Shown here: in pieces, positions 53,360 to 61,171 of the stretch
How the letters are laid out: the number at the start of each line of letters is the position of its first letter
Numbering within the stretch: the stretch's first letter is position 1
DNA from: Bin95 sp965220855
GTDB taxonomy: Bacteria > Pseudomonadota > Alphaproteobacteria > Bin95
DNA: 64,000 bases
Assembly: GCA_965220855.1 (NCBI GenBank)
Contig: CBDCQY010000001.1
Coordinates: forward strand, 2,108,001-2,172,000
Direction of reading: 5' to 3'
The notes under the pieces: model-generated
What the model saw: the letters and a program-made list of their open reading frames with translations, nothing else
Databases searched by the model: none
What the model was told of the DNA's origin: nothing
Made by a program: the position numbers and the translations under genes

Positions 53360-54250
53360 ATGGAGATCGCTGCAAACCCGCCCGGCGCCGTCCGGGACGC
53401 CACCGACCAGACCTTCATGGCGGAGGTCGTCGAGGCGTCGATGACCGTGCCGGTGATCGTCGATTTCTGGGCGCCCTGGTGCGGGCCGTGCAAGCAGCTG
53501 GGCCCGGTGCTGGAGAAGGTCGTGGCCAATGCCGGCGGCAAGGTGCGGCTGGTGAAGGTCGATATCGACCAGAGCCCGATGGTCGCCCAGCAGATGCGCA
53601 TCCAGTCGATCCCGGCCGTCTATGCCTTCGACCAGGGCCGCCCGGTCGACGCCTTCATGGGCGCGGTGCCGGAAAGCCAGGTCAAGGCGTTCGTGGAGCG
53701 GCTGGTCGGCGGGCCGGTCGAATCGGCGATCGAGGCGGCGGTCGAGCAGGCGCGCGCCGCGCTCGCCGAGGGCGACGCGCAGACCGCCGGCGCGATCTTA
53801 AACGAGGTGTTGAAGCAGGAGCCGGAAAACATCGCCGCGCTCGCCGGCATGGCGCAGGTGTTCCTCGCCGTGAACGAGCCCGACCAGGCGCGCGCGATGA
53901 TCGACCGTCTGCCGGCCGGGGCCGAGCGCGACCCGGCCGCGGCGGCGGCGATCAGCGCCGTGGAGCTGGCCGAGCAGAGCGCCGACGCCGGCGACACGAC
54001 AGACCTGTTCCGCGCGCTGGAGGCCGACCCGGACGATCACCAGGCGCGCTTCGACCTGGCGATGGCGCTGTTCGCCTCCGGGCGCCAGCAGGATGCGGCG
54101 GAGGAGCTGCTGGAGCTCTATCGCCGCGATCGGGAGTGGAACGAGCAGGCGGCGCGCGCGCAGCTGGTCAAGTTCTTCGAGGCCTGGGGGCCGACGCACA
54201 AGCTCACGGTCGATATCCGCCGCCGGCTTTCGACCCTGATGTTCAGCTAG
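53360..54250 (+). CDS. Thioredoxin-TPR co-chaperone (YbbN/CnoX-like)
   Basis: A 296-residue cytoplasmic protein with an N-terminal thioredoxin domain (WCGPCK at 40-45 in VDFWAPWCGPCKQLGPV) and a C-terminal tetratricopeptide-like region: GDAQTAGAILNEVLKQEPEN, then EADPDDHQARFDLAMALFAS and RREWNEQAARA-type helices. This architecture is that of CnoX/YbbN, a holdase that protects proteins from oxidation and hands them to GroEL/DnaK. Here the catalytic CxxC is intact, as in alphaproteobacterial members. The start is ATG 53360; a GTG sits immediately before it. The LON-domain gene follows 13 bp later. Confidence 0.9.
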   Translation: MEIAANPPGAVRDATDQTFMAEVVEASMTVPVIVDFWAPWCGPCKQLGPVLEKVVANAGGKVRLVKVDIDQSPMVAQQMRIQSIPAVYAFDQGRPVDAFMGAVPESQVKAFVERLVGGPVESAIEAAVEQARAALAEGDAQTAGAILNEVLKQEPENIAALAGMAQVFLAVNEPDQARAMIDRLPAGAERDPAAAAAISAVELAEQSADAGDTTDLFRALEADPDDHQARFDLAMALFASGRQQDAAEELLELYRRDREWNEQAARAQLVKFFEAWGPTHKLTVDIRRRLSTLMFS

Positions 54251-54263
54251 GGGGACCGGGCCG

Positions 54264-54917
54264 GTGCCCCTCAGGCGCTCGCTGCCGGAGGTGATTCCGG
54301 TCTTTCCGCTGACCGGGGCGCTGCTGCTGCCGCGCGCCATGCTGCCGCTGCACATCTTCGAGCCGCGTTACCGCGCGATGACCCGCGACGCGCTGGACGG
54401 GGAGGGCATTATCGGCATGGTGCAGCCGCGCGCCGACGGCCCCGACCCCGACAATCCGCCGGTCTATGACATCGGCTGCGCCGGCAAGATCCAGCGCTCG
54501 CGCACGCTCGACGACGGGCGCTATCTCATCTCGCTGCAGGGCATCATGCGCTTCCGCATCGCCCGCGAACTGGACCGCCACCCGGAGGGCTACCGGTCCG
54601 TCTGCGCCGATTTCGACGGCTTCGGCGACGATCTCGACGCCCGCCGCAGCGCGCCCATCGACCGCGAGCGCCTGCTGCAGGCGCTCAGCGGCTATCTCGC
54701 CCGCCGGTCGTTGAACGCCGACTGGGATGCGGTCGCCAAGGCCGGCGACGAGATGCTGGTCAATGCGCTGGCCATGGGCTGCCCGTTCGAGGCGAACGAG
54801 AAGCAGGCGCTGCTGGAATGCTCCGATTCGGGCGAGCGCGCCGACATGCTGGTGGCGCTGTTCGAGATGTCGCGTTTCGACGCGGCCAATGACGACCAGC
54901 CGAAGCCGATGAACTGA
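54264..54917 (+). CDS. LON peptidase substrate-binding domain protein
   Basis: A 217-residue stand-alone Lon N-terminal (LAN/ASKHA-like PUA) domain: PVFPLTGALLLPRAMLPLHI, FEPRYRAMTRDALDGEG, IIGMVQPRADGPDPDNPPVY, and GCAGKIQRSRTLDDGRYLIS. There is no ATPase or protease domain. Its role is not established; it is often found with a CnoX-like gene and Trm112, as here, suggesting protein quality control. The start is GTG 54264, downstream of GGGGGACCGGG. Confidence 0.9.
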   Translation: MPLRRSLPEVIPVFPLTGALLLPRAMLPLHIFEPRYRAMTRDALDGEGIIGMVQPRADGPDPDNPPVYDIGCAGKIQRSRTLDDGRYLISLQGIMRFRIARELDRHPEGYRSVCADFDGFGDDLDARRSAPIDRERLLQALSGYLARRSLNADWDAVAKAGDEMLVNALAMGCPFEANEKQALLECSDSGERADMLVALFEMSRFDAANDDQPKPMN

Positions 54918-54925
54918 GGTCCGCC

Positions 54926-55120
54926 ATGCCGGGTTCCGTCGAGGTCGATCCGCTGCTGCTCGAACTGCTGGTCTGTCCCGTGACCAAGGGGCCGCTCGAC
55001 TATGACCGCGAGGCGGGGGAGCTGGTCAGCCGGTCGGCGGGCCTCGCCTTTCCGATCCGCGACGGCATCCCGATCATGCTGGTGGATGAAGCGCGCGCGC
55101 TGGACGAGGAAGGGCGGTGA
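54926..55120 (+). CDS. Trm112 family protein
   Basis: A 64-residue Trm112-like (UPF0434) protein. LLLELLVCPVTKGPLDYDRE with one Cys, then LAFPIRDGIPIMLVDEARAL, are the family core. Eukaryotic and archaeal Trm112 activates methyltransferases; the bacterial role is less clear. The ATG follows GAGGTCC, and the last codons overlap the DUF971 gene by 4 nt. Confidence 0.92.
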   Translation: MPGSVEVDPLLLELLVCPVTKGPLDYDREAGELVSRSAGLAFPIRDGIPIMLVDEARALDEEGR

Positions 55121-55470
55121 GCCGCCCGACCGAGTTGCGCTACGCCAGGGAGGAGCGGGTTCTGCATGTCGCTTTCGACGACGGCGCCAGCTTCGCGCTG
55201 CCGGCGGAACTCTTGCGCGTCGAGAGCCCCTCGGCCGAGGTGCAGGGCCACGGCGCCGGCGGCCGCAAGCTCGTCGCCGGCCGCGCCCATGTCGGCGTCA
55301 TCGACATCCTGCCGGAAGGCAATTACGCCGTGCGGCTGGTGTTCGACGACCTGCACGACACCGGCATCTACAGCTGGACCTATCTGCGCGAACTGGGCGA
55401 GCGGCGCGCCGAGCTCTGGCAAGCCTATCTGGACGGCCTCGCCGCCGCCGGCCTCTCGCGCGAGCCTTAG
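55117..55470 (+). CDS. DUF971 domain-containing protein
   Basis: A 117-residue protein with the GBBH-like N-terminal (DUF971) fold: LRYAREERVLHVAFDDGASF, LPAELLRVESPSAEVQGHG, and YAVRLVFDDLHDTGIYSWTY, which is the family's most conserved segment. The domain is linked to Fe-S or metal-handling proteins and to gamma-butyrobetaine hydroxylases. The function of the single-domain form is unknown. GTG start, coupled to trm112. Confidence 0.9.
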   Translation: MSRPTELRYAREERVLHVAFDDGASFALPAELLRVESPSAEVQGHGAGGRKLVAGRAHVGVIDILPEGNYAVRLVFDDLHDTGIYSWTYLRELGERRAELWQAYLDGLAAAGLSREP

Positions 55471-55477
55471 GGCGGCG

Positions 55478-56647
55478 TCACGCCGCCAGGCGGCTGCGCT
55501 TCCGGAAGGGCGTCATCACCTCATTGGCGAACAGCTCCAGCTGCTCGATCATCACCGCGAGCGGCGTGCCCATGCTGGATTGCACGTTCACATCCTCGAG
55601 GCCCGGATATTTCTCCTGCAGGGCTTCGAGATAGTCGATGAAGCCCTCCGGCGGGCCGCAATACCAGGAGCCGGCCGCGACGGCGCGTTCCAGCGTCGGG
55701 ATATTCAGCTCCGCCCAGTCGCCGCGCTCGCTGACGCGCTGCAGCTGTTCCGGCTTCATCGGCACCATGCCGAGCGGGGCGAACATCTTGACATGCTCCT
55801 CGAAGAAGGGCGTGGCCTCGCGGATCGCCTTCTCCTGCGTCTCGGCGATATGGAAGTTGAGACCGATGCAGAGATTGTCGCCGAGCCGCACATCGTGGCC
55901 GGCGCGTTGCCAGGCGTCGCGAAAGGCGGTGATCGGCTTCTCGGCCATCAGCGCCGAGCCGCCGCCCACGATGCCCTTGATGCCGTGCCGGGCCATGAAG
56001 TCCAGCCCGCGCGGCGCGGCGCTCACGATCGGCTGCCAGCACTCCACCGGGCGATTGACCGGGCGCGGCACCAGCGTGAGCTCCTCCAGCTCGTAGCCGC
56101 GATAGGGCACGCGCGGCGGCAGGGTGTAATGCTTGCCGCGATGGGCGAAGGACTCGTCCTCGAACGACCGCAGGATGATCTCCACCTGCTCCTCGAACAG
56201 GTCGCGATTGGCGTCGCCGTCCATCAGCACGCCGCCCAGCGTCTCGACCTCGCGGGTGTGATAGCCCCGCCCGACGCCGAAGATCACCCGCCCGCCGGTC
56301 AGGATGTCGGCGGTGGCGAAGTCCTCGGCCAGGCGCAGCGGATGCCACATGGTGGTGACGTTGAAGCCGCAGCCGAAGCGCAGCCGCTTCGTCAGATGGG
56401 CGAGATGCACGAAGAACAGCGGCAGGTTCGGGATGCACTCATAGCCCTCATGCTGGAAATGATGCTCGGCCAGCCAGAAGGCGTCATAGCCGAGCTCGTC
56501 CATGCGGACCGCCATCGCCTCGGTCTTCGCGAACACGCTGGCCAGTTCGTCATTGCCGTAGCGCCGGTCGTTGGCGGGCGTGGCGTCCTGGCCCATGTCG
56601 CCCAGGTCGATATGGCCGGCGAACAGGCTTCCGAAACGTTCGATCAC
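55478..56647 (-). CDS. LLM class flavin-dependent oxidoreductase (bacterial luciferase-like)
   Basis: A 389-residue luciferase-like monooxygenase: RMDELGYDAFWLAEHHFQHE, RLAEDFATADILTGGRVIFG, VGRGYHTREVETLGG and FMARHGIKGIVGGGSALMAE match the family TIM barrel. Its length and EHHFQHEGYECIPNLPLF place it with larger flavin-dependent members rather than the F420 type at 3.4 kb. The GTG at 56647 has GGGAGGAAG. It converges on the DUF971 gene. The substrate is unknown. Confidence 0.88.
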   Translation of the reverse strand: MIERFGSLFAGHIDLGDMGQDATPANDRRYGNDELASVFAKTEAMAVRMDELGYDAFWLAEHHFQHEGYECIPNLPLFFVHLAHLTKRLRFGCGFNVTTMWHPLRLAEDFATADILTGGRVIFGVGRGYHTREVETLGGVLMDGDANRDLFEEQVEIILRSFEDESFAHRGKHYTLPPRVPYRGYELEELTLVPRPVNRPVECWQPIVSAAPRGLDFMARHGIKGIVGGGSALMAEKPITAFRDAWQRAGHDVRLGDNLCIGLNFHIAETQEKAIREATPFFEEHVKMFAPLGMVPMKPEQLQRVSERGDWAELNIPTLERAVAAGSWYCGPPEGFIDYLEALQEKYPGLEDVNVQSSMGTPLAVMIEQLELFANEVMTPFRKRSRLAA

Positions 56648-56715
56648 GGCGGTCTTCCTCCCATCGGTCAGCTGGCCGCCAGCATACAGAGCGCAAGGCG
56701 GCCGGGGAAAGGCGG

Positions 56716-57885
56716 TCAGCGCGCCCCGGCGAACAGGTCCGGCGGGTCCGCCGCCTCGGCCGGCACGAGATCGGCCGCGCCGAGGCCGATCAGCCGGTAG
56801 GCGCGCCCGTCCGCTTCCGGGCGCAGCAGCTGGCGGCCGGCTTCCAGCAGCCGGTCCGCCCGCCGGGTCGGCAGGGCCAGCGCGCGGCTGCGGGTGAGGG
56901 TGCGGAAGTCCGCCGTCTTGAGCTTCAGCACCGCCACCGAGCCCGCCAGCCCGGCGGCGTCGAGGCGCGCGGCGACGCTCCGGGCGAGCGCCGGCAGCGC
57001 GCGGGCGAGGTCGTCATGGGCGCTGCGGTCGCTCTCGAAGGTGGTTTCGGCCGAGACGCTGCGGGTCTCGCCTTCCGGGTTGACGCGCCGGTCGTCCCGC
57101 CCGCGCGCATAGGCGTAGAGCCGGCGGCCGAACACGCCGAAGCGCGCCGTCAGCTCCGCCTCGGATCGGCGCCGCAGATCCCGGATGGTCAGCGCGCCCT
57201 CCGCGCGCAGGCGCCGCGCCAGCACCGCGCCCACGCCCGGAATGGTCGAGACCGGACGGTCGGCCAGGAAGTCAGCCGCCTCCGCCCGCCCGATGACCGC
57301 GAAGCCGCGCGGCTTGTCGAGATCGGAGGCGATCTTGGCGAGGAACTTGTTGCAGGACAGTCCGACCGAGACGGTGATGCCGATCTCCTCCTCGATCCGG
57401 CGCACCAGGCGGGCGGCGGCCGCCGCCGGAACCGGCGTCTCCGCCAGGTCGAGGAAGGCCTCGTCGATCGACAGCGGCTCCACCAGCGCCGTCGCCTCGC
57501 GCATCAGGCGGCGCACCTCGCGCCCGACACGGCGATAGCGCGCCATGTCGGGCGGCAGCACCACGGCGTGGGGGCAAGCGTCGAGCGCCTTGTACATCGC
57601 CATGGCGGAGCGCACGCCGAAGCGCCGCGCCACATAGCAGGCCGCCGCCACCACGCCCCGCCGGCCGCCGCCGATGATGACCGGACGCCCGACGAGGCGC
57701 GGATCGTCGCGCTTCTCGACGGCGGCGTAGAAGGCGTCGCAGTCCAGATGCGCGATATGGAGCGTCCCGATCTCGGGATGGGCCAGCAGGCGTGGAGACT
57801 GGCAAAGCGGGCAGCGGGGCGGGACGGGCGCGCCGAAATGGCTGCCGCACTGGCGGCAGATGGCGGCGATCGCGCCTGCGGACAT
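56716..57885 (-). CDS. dinB: DNA polymerase IV (Y-family) with N-terminal zinc ribbon
   Basis: A 389-residue translesion polymerase. The N-terminus has a CxxC...CxxC ribbon (Cys10, Cys13, Cys25, Cys28), an alphaproteobacterial DinB feature. Catalytic acidic residues are in LDCDAFYAAVEKRDDP and LVEPLSIDEAFLDL. The helix-hairpin-helix region VSTIPGVGAVLARRLRAEG and the little-finger domain follow. The C-terminus lacks the usual QLxLF-type beta-clamp peptide in exact form; it ends DPPDLFAGAR, where DLF could serve. It lies downstream of rpmG on the same strand. No LexA box was recognised. Confidence 0.93.
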   Translation of the reverse strand: MSAGAIAAICRQCGSHFGAPVPPRCPLCQSPRLLAHPEIGTLHIAHLDCDAFYAAVEKRDDPRLVGRPVIIGGGRRGVVAAACYVARRFGVRSAMAMYKALDACPHAVVLPPDMARYRRVGREVRRLMREATALVEPLSIDEAFLDLAETPVPAAAAARLVRRIEEEIGITVSVGLSCNKFLAKIASDLDKPRGFAVIGRAEAADFLADRPVSTIPGVGAVLARRLRAEGALTIRDLRRRSEAELTARFGVFGRRLYAYARGRDDRRVNPEGETRSVSAETTFESDRSAHDDLARALPALARSVAARLDAAGLAGSVAVLKLKTADFRTLTRSRALALPTRRADRLLEAGRQLLRPEADGRAYRLIGLGAADLVPAEAADPPDLFAGAR

Positions 57886-57942
57886 GTCGCTCCCGTGCCC
57901 GATATCACCTCTGCCGACGGGCAGAAGGCGCGGCCGGGGCCG

Positions 57943-58110
57943 CTATTTCATCTTCTGTTCCTTGAAGACGACATGCTTGCGCGCGATCGGATCGAACTTG
58001 CGGATCTCCAGCTTGTCGGTCTTGGTGCGCGGGTTCTTCTTGGTGACATAGAAGTAGCCCGTGTCGGCCGTGCTGACGAGCTTGACCATGACGGTGGTCG
58101 GCTTGGCCAT
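57943..58110 (-). CDS. rpmG: 50S ribosomal protein L33
   Basis: A 55-residue ribosomal protein; translation gives MAKPTTVMVKLVSTADTGYF, then YVTKKNPRTKTDKLEIRKFD and PIARKHVVFKEQKMK, a standard proteobacterial L33. It lacks the four-Cys zinc motif, so it is the C-minus form. The ATG is preceded on the minus strand by a GGAGG-like GCGGAGGCGC. It is a dependable anchor gene in this part of the window. Confidence 0.96.
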   Translation of the reverse strand: MAKPTTVMVKLVSTADTGYFYVTKKNPRTKTDKLEIRKFDPIARKHVVFKEQKMK

Positions 58111-58196
58111 GAGATGCGCCTCCGCTGAAACCCGGACAGGGAGCCGGAACCTAGAAGCGCCGCGCCCCGGCTGTCAAGCGGCGCCGCGCCAACGGG

Positions 58197-58496
58197 CTAG
58201 TCCGCCGACCCTCCGGCGGGGTCGTTGCGGCCCATGACATAGCGTTCGATCACGTCGATCTGACCCTTCATCTCGGCGACCTCCCGCTCGATGCCGCCCA
58301 TGCGGTCATCCACCCGGTCGATGCGGTCGTCCACCTTGTCGATGCGCTCCTTCAACCGCTTTTCCATCTGCACCATCAATTCGAGTTGCCGGTCCTCGGA
58401 GCGGCGGATGTCGGCGCGGAGCCAGGCGAGGACGCCGACCAGCATGGCCGGAGTGATCCAGGATGCGAGTTGCGCAACAGCAGACAGATCGATCAT
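58197..58496 (-). CDS. Small membrane-anchored coiled-coil protein, tandem copy 1
   Basis: I do not recognise the family. The 99-residue product begins MIDLSAVAQLASWITPAMLV and has one transmembrane segment (about residues 10-27) followed by basic ADIRR, then a charged coiled coil (residues 35-83), and ends RYVMGRNDPAGGSAD. By the positive-inside rule the coiled coil would be cytoplasmic. Copy 1 has one recognisable 11-residue unit (QMEKRLKERID), then heptad-like KVDDRID, RVDDRMG. It is nearly identical at both ends to the two paralogues upstream. GGAGG lies 8 nt before the ATG. Confidence 0.8.
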   Translation of the reverse strand: MIDLSAVAQLASWITPAMLVGVLAWLRADIRRSEDRQLELMVQMEKRLKERIDKVDDRIDRVDDRMGGIEREVAEMKGQIDVIERYVMGRNDPAGGSAD

Positions 58497-58504
58497 CGGT
58501 CGAA

Positions 58505-58536
58505 CCTCCCATTCAGGAGGGCAGGCTGGCCTGCCC
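58505..58536 (-). promoter_or_regulatory. RBS-sequestering inverted repeat in the leader of the repeated genes
   Basis: On the mRNA, CCTCC (complement of 58516-58520) lies six bases upstream of the Shine-Dalgarno GGAGG (complement of 58505-58509), and the two can pair. The same arrangement occurs before copies 2 and 3 (about 58915-58930 and 59359-59374). Before copy 1, a second hairpin with arms GGGCAGG/CCTGCCC (58519-58536) shares two bases with the CCTCC arm; it is shorter before copy 3 and degraded before copy 2. Confidence 0.5.
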
Positions 58537-58561
58537 GCGAAAGTTTGTCAACCGGAAAATC

Positions 58562-58906
58562 TCAATCCGCCGACCCTCCGGCGGGGTCGTTGCGGCCCAT
58601 GACATAGCGCTCGACGACGTCGAGCTTGCCCTTCATCTCGGCAACCTCCCGCTCGACGCCGCCCACGCGTTCCTCCACGCGGACCATGCGGTTCTCCAGC
58701 CGCCCTTCCATCTGGACCATGCGCTCATTCTGGCGCTGCTCCATCTGGACCATGTGCTCGCTCTGGCGCTTTTCCATCTGCGCCATCAGCTCGAGCTGCC
58801 GGTCCTCGGAGCGGCGAATGTCGGCGCGGAGCCAGGCGAGCACGCCGACCAGCATGGCCGGGGTGATCCAGGAAGCGAGTTCTGCAACAGCAGACAGATC
58901 GATCAT
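58562..58906 (-). CDS. Small membrane-anchored coiled-coil protein, tandem copy 2
   Basis: A 114-residue paralogue of the flanking genes: same transmembrane N-terminus (MIDLSAVAELASWITPAMLV) and same C-terminus (VVERYVMGRNDPAGGSAD). The coiled coil contains three 11-residue units at 43-75 (QMEKRQSEHMV, QMEQRQNERMV, QMEGRLENRMV). It differs in length from copy 3 by exactly one such unit. The ATG at 58906 has GGAGG at the same distance as in the other copies; an in-frame ATG 15 codons upstream lacks this. Purifying selection on both ends with an expandable middle suggests a spacer- or scaffold-like role. Confidence 0.8.
   Translation of the reverse strand: MIDLSAVAELASWITPAMLVGVLAWLRADIRRSEDRQLELMAQMEKRQSEHMVQMEQRQNERMVQMEGRLENRMVRVEERVGGVEREVAEMKGKLDVVERYVMGRNDPAGGSAD
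58682..58780 (-). repeat. Three 33-bp hendecad-coding repeats in copy 2
   Basis: Three consecutive 33-bp units encode residues 43-75 of copy 2, each an 11-residue QMExRxxxxMV module. Units differ by a few substitutions. Confidence 0.88.
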
Positions 58907-58972
58907 CGGTCGAACCTCCCATTCAGGAGGGCAGGCTGGCCCGCTCGTCACGATTTGTCAACCGGGAAAATC

Positions 58973-59350
58973 TCAATCCGCCGGCCCGCCGGCGGGGTCG
59001 TTGCGGCCCATGACATAGCGCTCGACGACGTCGAGCTTGCCCTTCATCTCGGCCACCTCCCGCTCGACGCCGCCCACGCGCTCCTCCACGCGGACCATGC
59101 GGTTTTCCAGCCGCCCTTCCATCTGGACCATGCGCTCGTTCTGGCGCTGCTCCATCTGGACCATGCGCTCATTCTGGCGCTTTTCCATCTGGTCCATGCG
59201 TTCGTTCTGGCGCTTTTCCATCTGCGCCATCAGCTCGAGCTGCCGGTCTTCGGAGCGCCGGATGTCGGCGCGGAGCCAGGCGAGGACGCCGACCAGCATG
59301 GCCGGGGTGATCCAGGAAGCGAGTTCTGCAACAGCAGACAGATCGATCAT
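58973..59350 (-). CDS. Small membrane-anchored coiled-coil protein, tandem copy 3
   Basis: A 125-residue first-transcribed member of the triplet. The transmembrane segment is about residues 10-27; four 11-residue units occupy 43-86 (QMEKRQNERMD, QMEKRQNERMV, QMEQRQNERMV, QMEGRLENRMV), a hendecad pattern expected for a right-handed or straight coiled coil. It ends RYVMGRNDPAGGPAD. It begins 51 bp after the stop of the quinone oxidoreductase gene on the same strand, so it may be read from that operon. No homologue comes to mind. Confidence 0.8.
   Translation of the reverse strand: MIDLSAVAELASWITPAMLVGVLAWLRADIRRSEDRQLELMAQMEKRQNERMDQMEKRQNERMVQMEQRQNERMVQMEGRLENRMVRVEERVGGVEREVAEMKGKLDVVERYVMGRNDPAGGPAD
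59093..59224 (-). repeat. Four 33-bp hendecad-coding repeats in copy 3
   Basis: Four consecutive 33-bp units encode residues 43-86 of copy 3, one unit more than copy 2. The two central units are almost identical, consistent with recent slippage or unequal exchange. Confidence 0.88.
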
Positions 59351-59401
59351 CGGTCGAACCTCCTATTCAGGAGGGCAGGCTGGCTTGCCCGCGAAAGTTT
59401 G

Positions 59402-60388
59402 TCAACCGGCCGCTCCGGTCGTGAGCACGATCTTGCCGGCGACCCGGCGCGAGAGCAGGCGGCGGAGCGCTTCCGCGGCGCGCTCCAGCGGCCAGGTCTC
59501 GGCGATGCGCGGGCGGAGCTTGCCGGCCTCGAAGAGCGCGAACAGGTCGGCGAAGCTCCGTTGCAGGCGCTCCGGCTCGCGCTCGCGATGCGAGCTCCAA
59601 TAGACGCCGATTACGGCGGCGTTCTTCACCAGCAGCAGATTGGCCGGCGCCTGCGGGATGCGCCCGGCGGCAAAGCCGATCACCAGCAGCCGCCCGCCCC
59701 AGGCGATGGCGCGCATCGAGGCGTCGAACACATCGCCGCCGACGGGATCGTAGATCACATCCGCGCCCCGCCCGTCGGTCAGCGCCTTCACGCGCTCCCG
59801 GATGTCCTCGCTGCGATAGTCGATGCCATGGTCGGCGCCATGCTCCAGCGCCACCGCGAGCTTCTCCGGCCCGCCGGCGGTGGCGATCACGGTGGCGCCC
59901 ATGGCCTTGCCGATTTCGACGGCGGTGAGGCCGACGCCGCCGGCCGCGCCGTGCACCAGCAGGGTCTCGCCCGCCTGCAGCCCGCCGCGATGATCCAGCC
60001 CGATATGGCTGGTGCCGTAGGTCACCGGAAAGCCGGCGGCGGTGACGAAATCCATGGCGTCGGGCAGGCGATAGACATGCACCGCCGGCGCGACGACCTG
60101 CTCGCGATAGGCGCCGTAATCCATCACCGCCATCACGCGCTCGCCGATCTCGAATCCCTCGACGCCGGGGCCGAGCGCGTCGATAAGGCCCGCGCACTCG
60201 AAGCCCGGACTGAACGGGAAGGCAGGCCGGGTCTGATACTGCCCGGCGGCGACGAGCGAGTCGGCGAAATTCACCCCGATCGCCGCCGCGCGCACCCGCA
60301 CCTCGCCGGGTCCGGGCGCCGGGGCCTCGATCTCCTCCACCGTCAGCGCATCGATGCCCTCGAAGGCGCGGCAGAGCACGGCGCGCAT
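59402..60388 (-). CDS. NADPH:quinone oxidoreductase family protein (zinc-less MDR)
   Basis: A 328-residue MDR-superfamily reductase of the quinone oxidoreductase/zeta-crystallin type. It shows EIEAPAPGPGEVRVRAAAIG, VNFADSLVAAGQYQTRPAFP, FSPGFECAGLIDALGPGVEG, and the nucleotide-binding LLVHGAAGGVGLTAVEIGKA. There are no structural-zinc cysteines. The ATG at 60388 overlaps the dienelactone hydrolase stop by one base (TGATG), so the two are coupled. Its stop codon lies at the boundary of the downstream gene triplication. Confidence 0.92.
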   Translation of the reverse strand: MRAVLCRAFEGIDALTVEEIEAPAPGPGEVRVRAAAIGVNFADSLVAAGQYQTRPAFPFSPGFECAGLIDALGPGVEGFEIGERVMAVMDYGAYREQVVAPAVHVYRLPDAMDFVTAAGFPVTYGTSHIGLDHRGGLQAGETLLVHGAAGGVGLTAVEIGKAMGATVIATAGGPEKLAVALEHGADHGIDYRSEDIRERVKALTDGRGADVIYDPVGGDVFDASMRAIAWGGRLLVIGFAAGRIPQAPANLLLVKNAAVIGVYWSSHREREPERLQRSFADLFALFEAGKLRPRIAETWPLERAAEALRRLLSRRVAGKIVLTTGAAG

Positions 60389-61086
60389 CAGCGCAGCACC
60401 CGGTCGAGCATGGCCTCGGAGCGCCGGTTGGCGAGTTCCTTCATCGCCGTCACCTCCGTCACCGCGCCCTCGCGCGCAAAGGCGTGGTCGGTGTCGGCAT
60501 AGGTGTAGATCTCCGCCGCCGCATGGGCCGCGAGCGCCTCGCGGGTGGCGTCGCGCACCGCAGGCGGCGTCCAGGGATCGGCCTCGCCGATATGCAGCAT
60601 GACCGGGCGCGCGATCCCGGCGGCCTCGCCCAGATAGCCCTCGATGCCGACGCCGTAATAGGAGATGTCGCAATCCGCCTCGCCGCGCGCGGCGTGCAGG
60701 AAGGCCAGCAGCCCGCCGAGGCAATAGCCCTGCGTCGCCACCTTGCCGTTGCACGCCGCCATGGCGCGCAGATGGGCGACGGTCGCGGCCGTGTCCGAGA
60801 CGGCGAGATCGACGTCGAAATGCTCGCGGGTGGCGAGCGCCCGGTCCCGGTGGCCGGGCGTCTCGGGATCGAGCTCGAAGTCGGGATCGATGCGCCAGTA
60901 GAGCTTCGGGCAGACTGCGAGGAAGCCTCGGGCCGCCCAGTCGTCGGCGATGGCGCGCATGAAGCGGTTGACGCCGAAGACCTCGTTCAGCAGCACGAGG
61001 CCGGGGGCGGGGCCGTCGCCCGCCGGAAAGGCCGCATAGGCGCCGAAGCGCTCGCCGGCGGCGGTGGCGATCTCGAGCGTCGTCAT
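60388..61086 (-). CDS. Dienelactone hydrolase family protein
   Basis: A 232-residue alpha/beta hydrolase. The nucleophile Cys is in ATQGYCLGGLLAFLHA, the Asp in HIGEADPWTPP and the His in YADTDHAFAREGA; the conserved Glu is in LLNEVFGVNRFMRAIADD. Classical members hydrolyse dienelactone to maleylacetate in chloroaromatic degradation, but many are general esterases. It forms a pair with the quinone oxidoreductase gene. The start at 61086 gives the standard N-terminus; the frame is open upstream across the divergent SDR gene. Confidence 0.9.
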   Translation of the reverse strand: MTTLEIATAAGERFGAYAAFPAGDGPAPGLVLLNEVFGVNRFMRAIADDWAARGFLAVCPKLYWRIDPDFELDPETPGHRDRALATREHFDVDLAVSDTAATVAHLRAMAACNGKVATQGYCLGGLLAFLHAARGEADCDISYYGVGIEGYLGEAAGIARPVMLHIGEADPWTPPAVRDATREALAAHAAAEIYTYADTDHAFAREGAVTEVTAMKELANRRSEAMLDRVLR

Positions 61087-61171
61087 GGCGGCGGGCGTCT
61101 CCTTGCAGACAAAGGAGAGGCTATTGTAGCAGCAGGAGCGGAGAGCGCATCGGAAAGCGGGGAGTGGGACC

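Larger units (their letters stand above)
58200..59404 (-). repeat. Tandem triplication of a ~410-445 bp gene-plus-leader unit
   Basis: Three head-to-tail units, with starts at 59350, 58906 and 58496 (spacing 444 and 410 bp), share the coding ends, the RBS region and a leader. The leader repeats TTTGTCAACCGG at each upstream boundary. At the outermost copy that string contains the stop codon and last codons of the quinone oxidoreductase gene, so each duplicate carries 8-9 bp of that gene's end. Confidence 0.9.

Noticed and set aside
58682..59224. Regular 33-bp repeats that might suggest a CRISPR array
   Set aside because: The repeats are contiguous with no spacers, lie inside reading frames and encode an 11-residue coiled-coil module; no cas genes are present.
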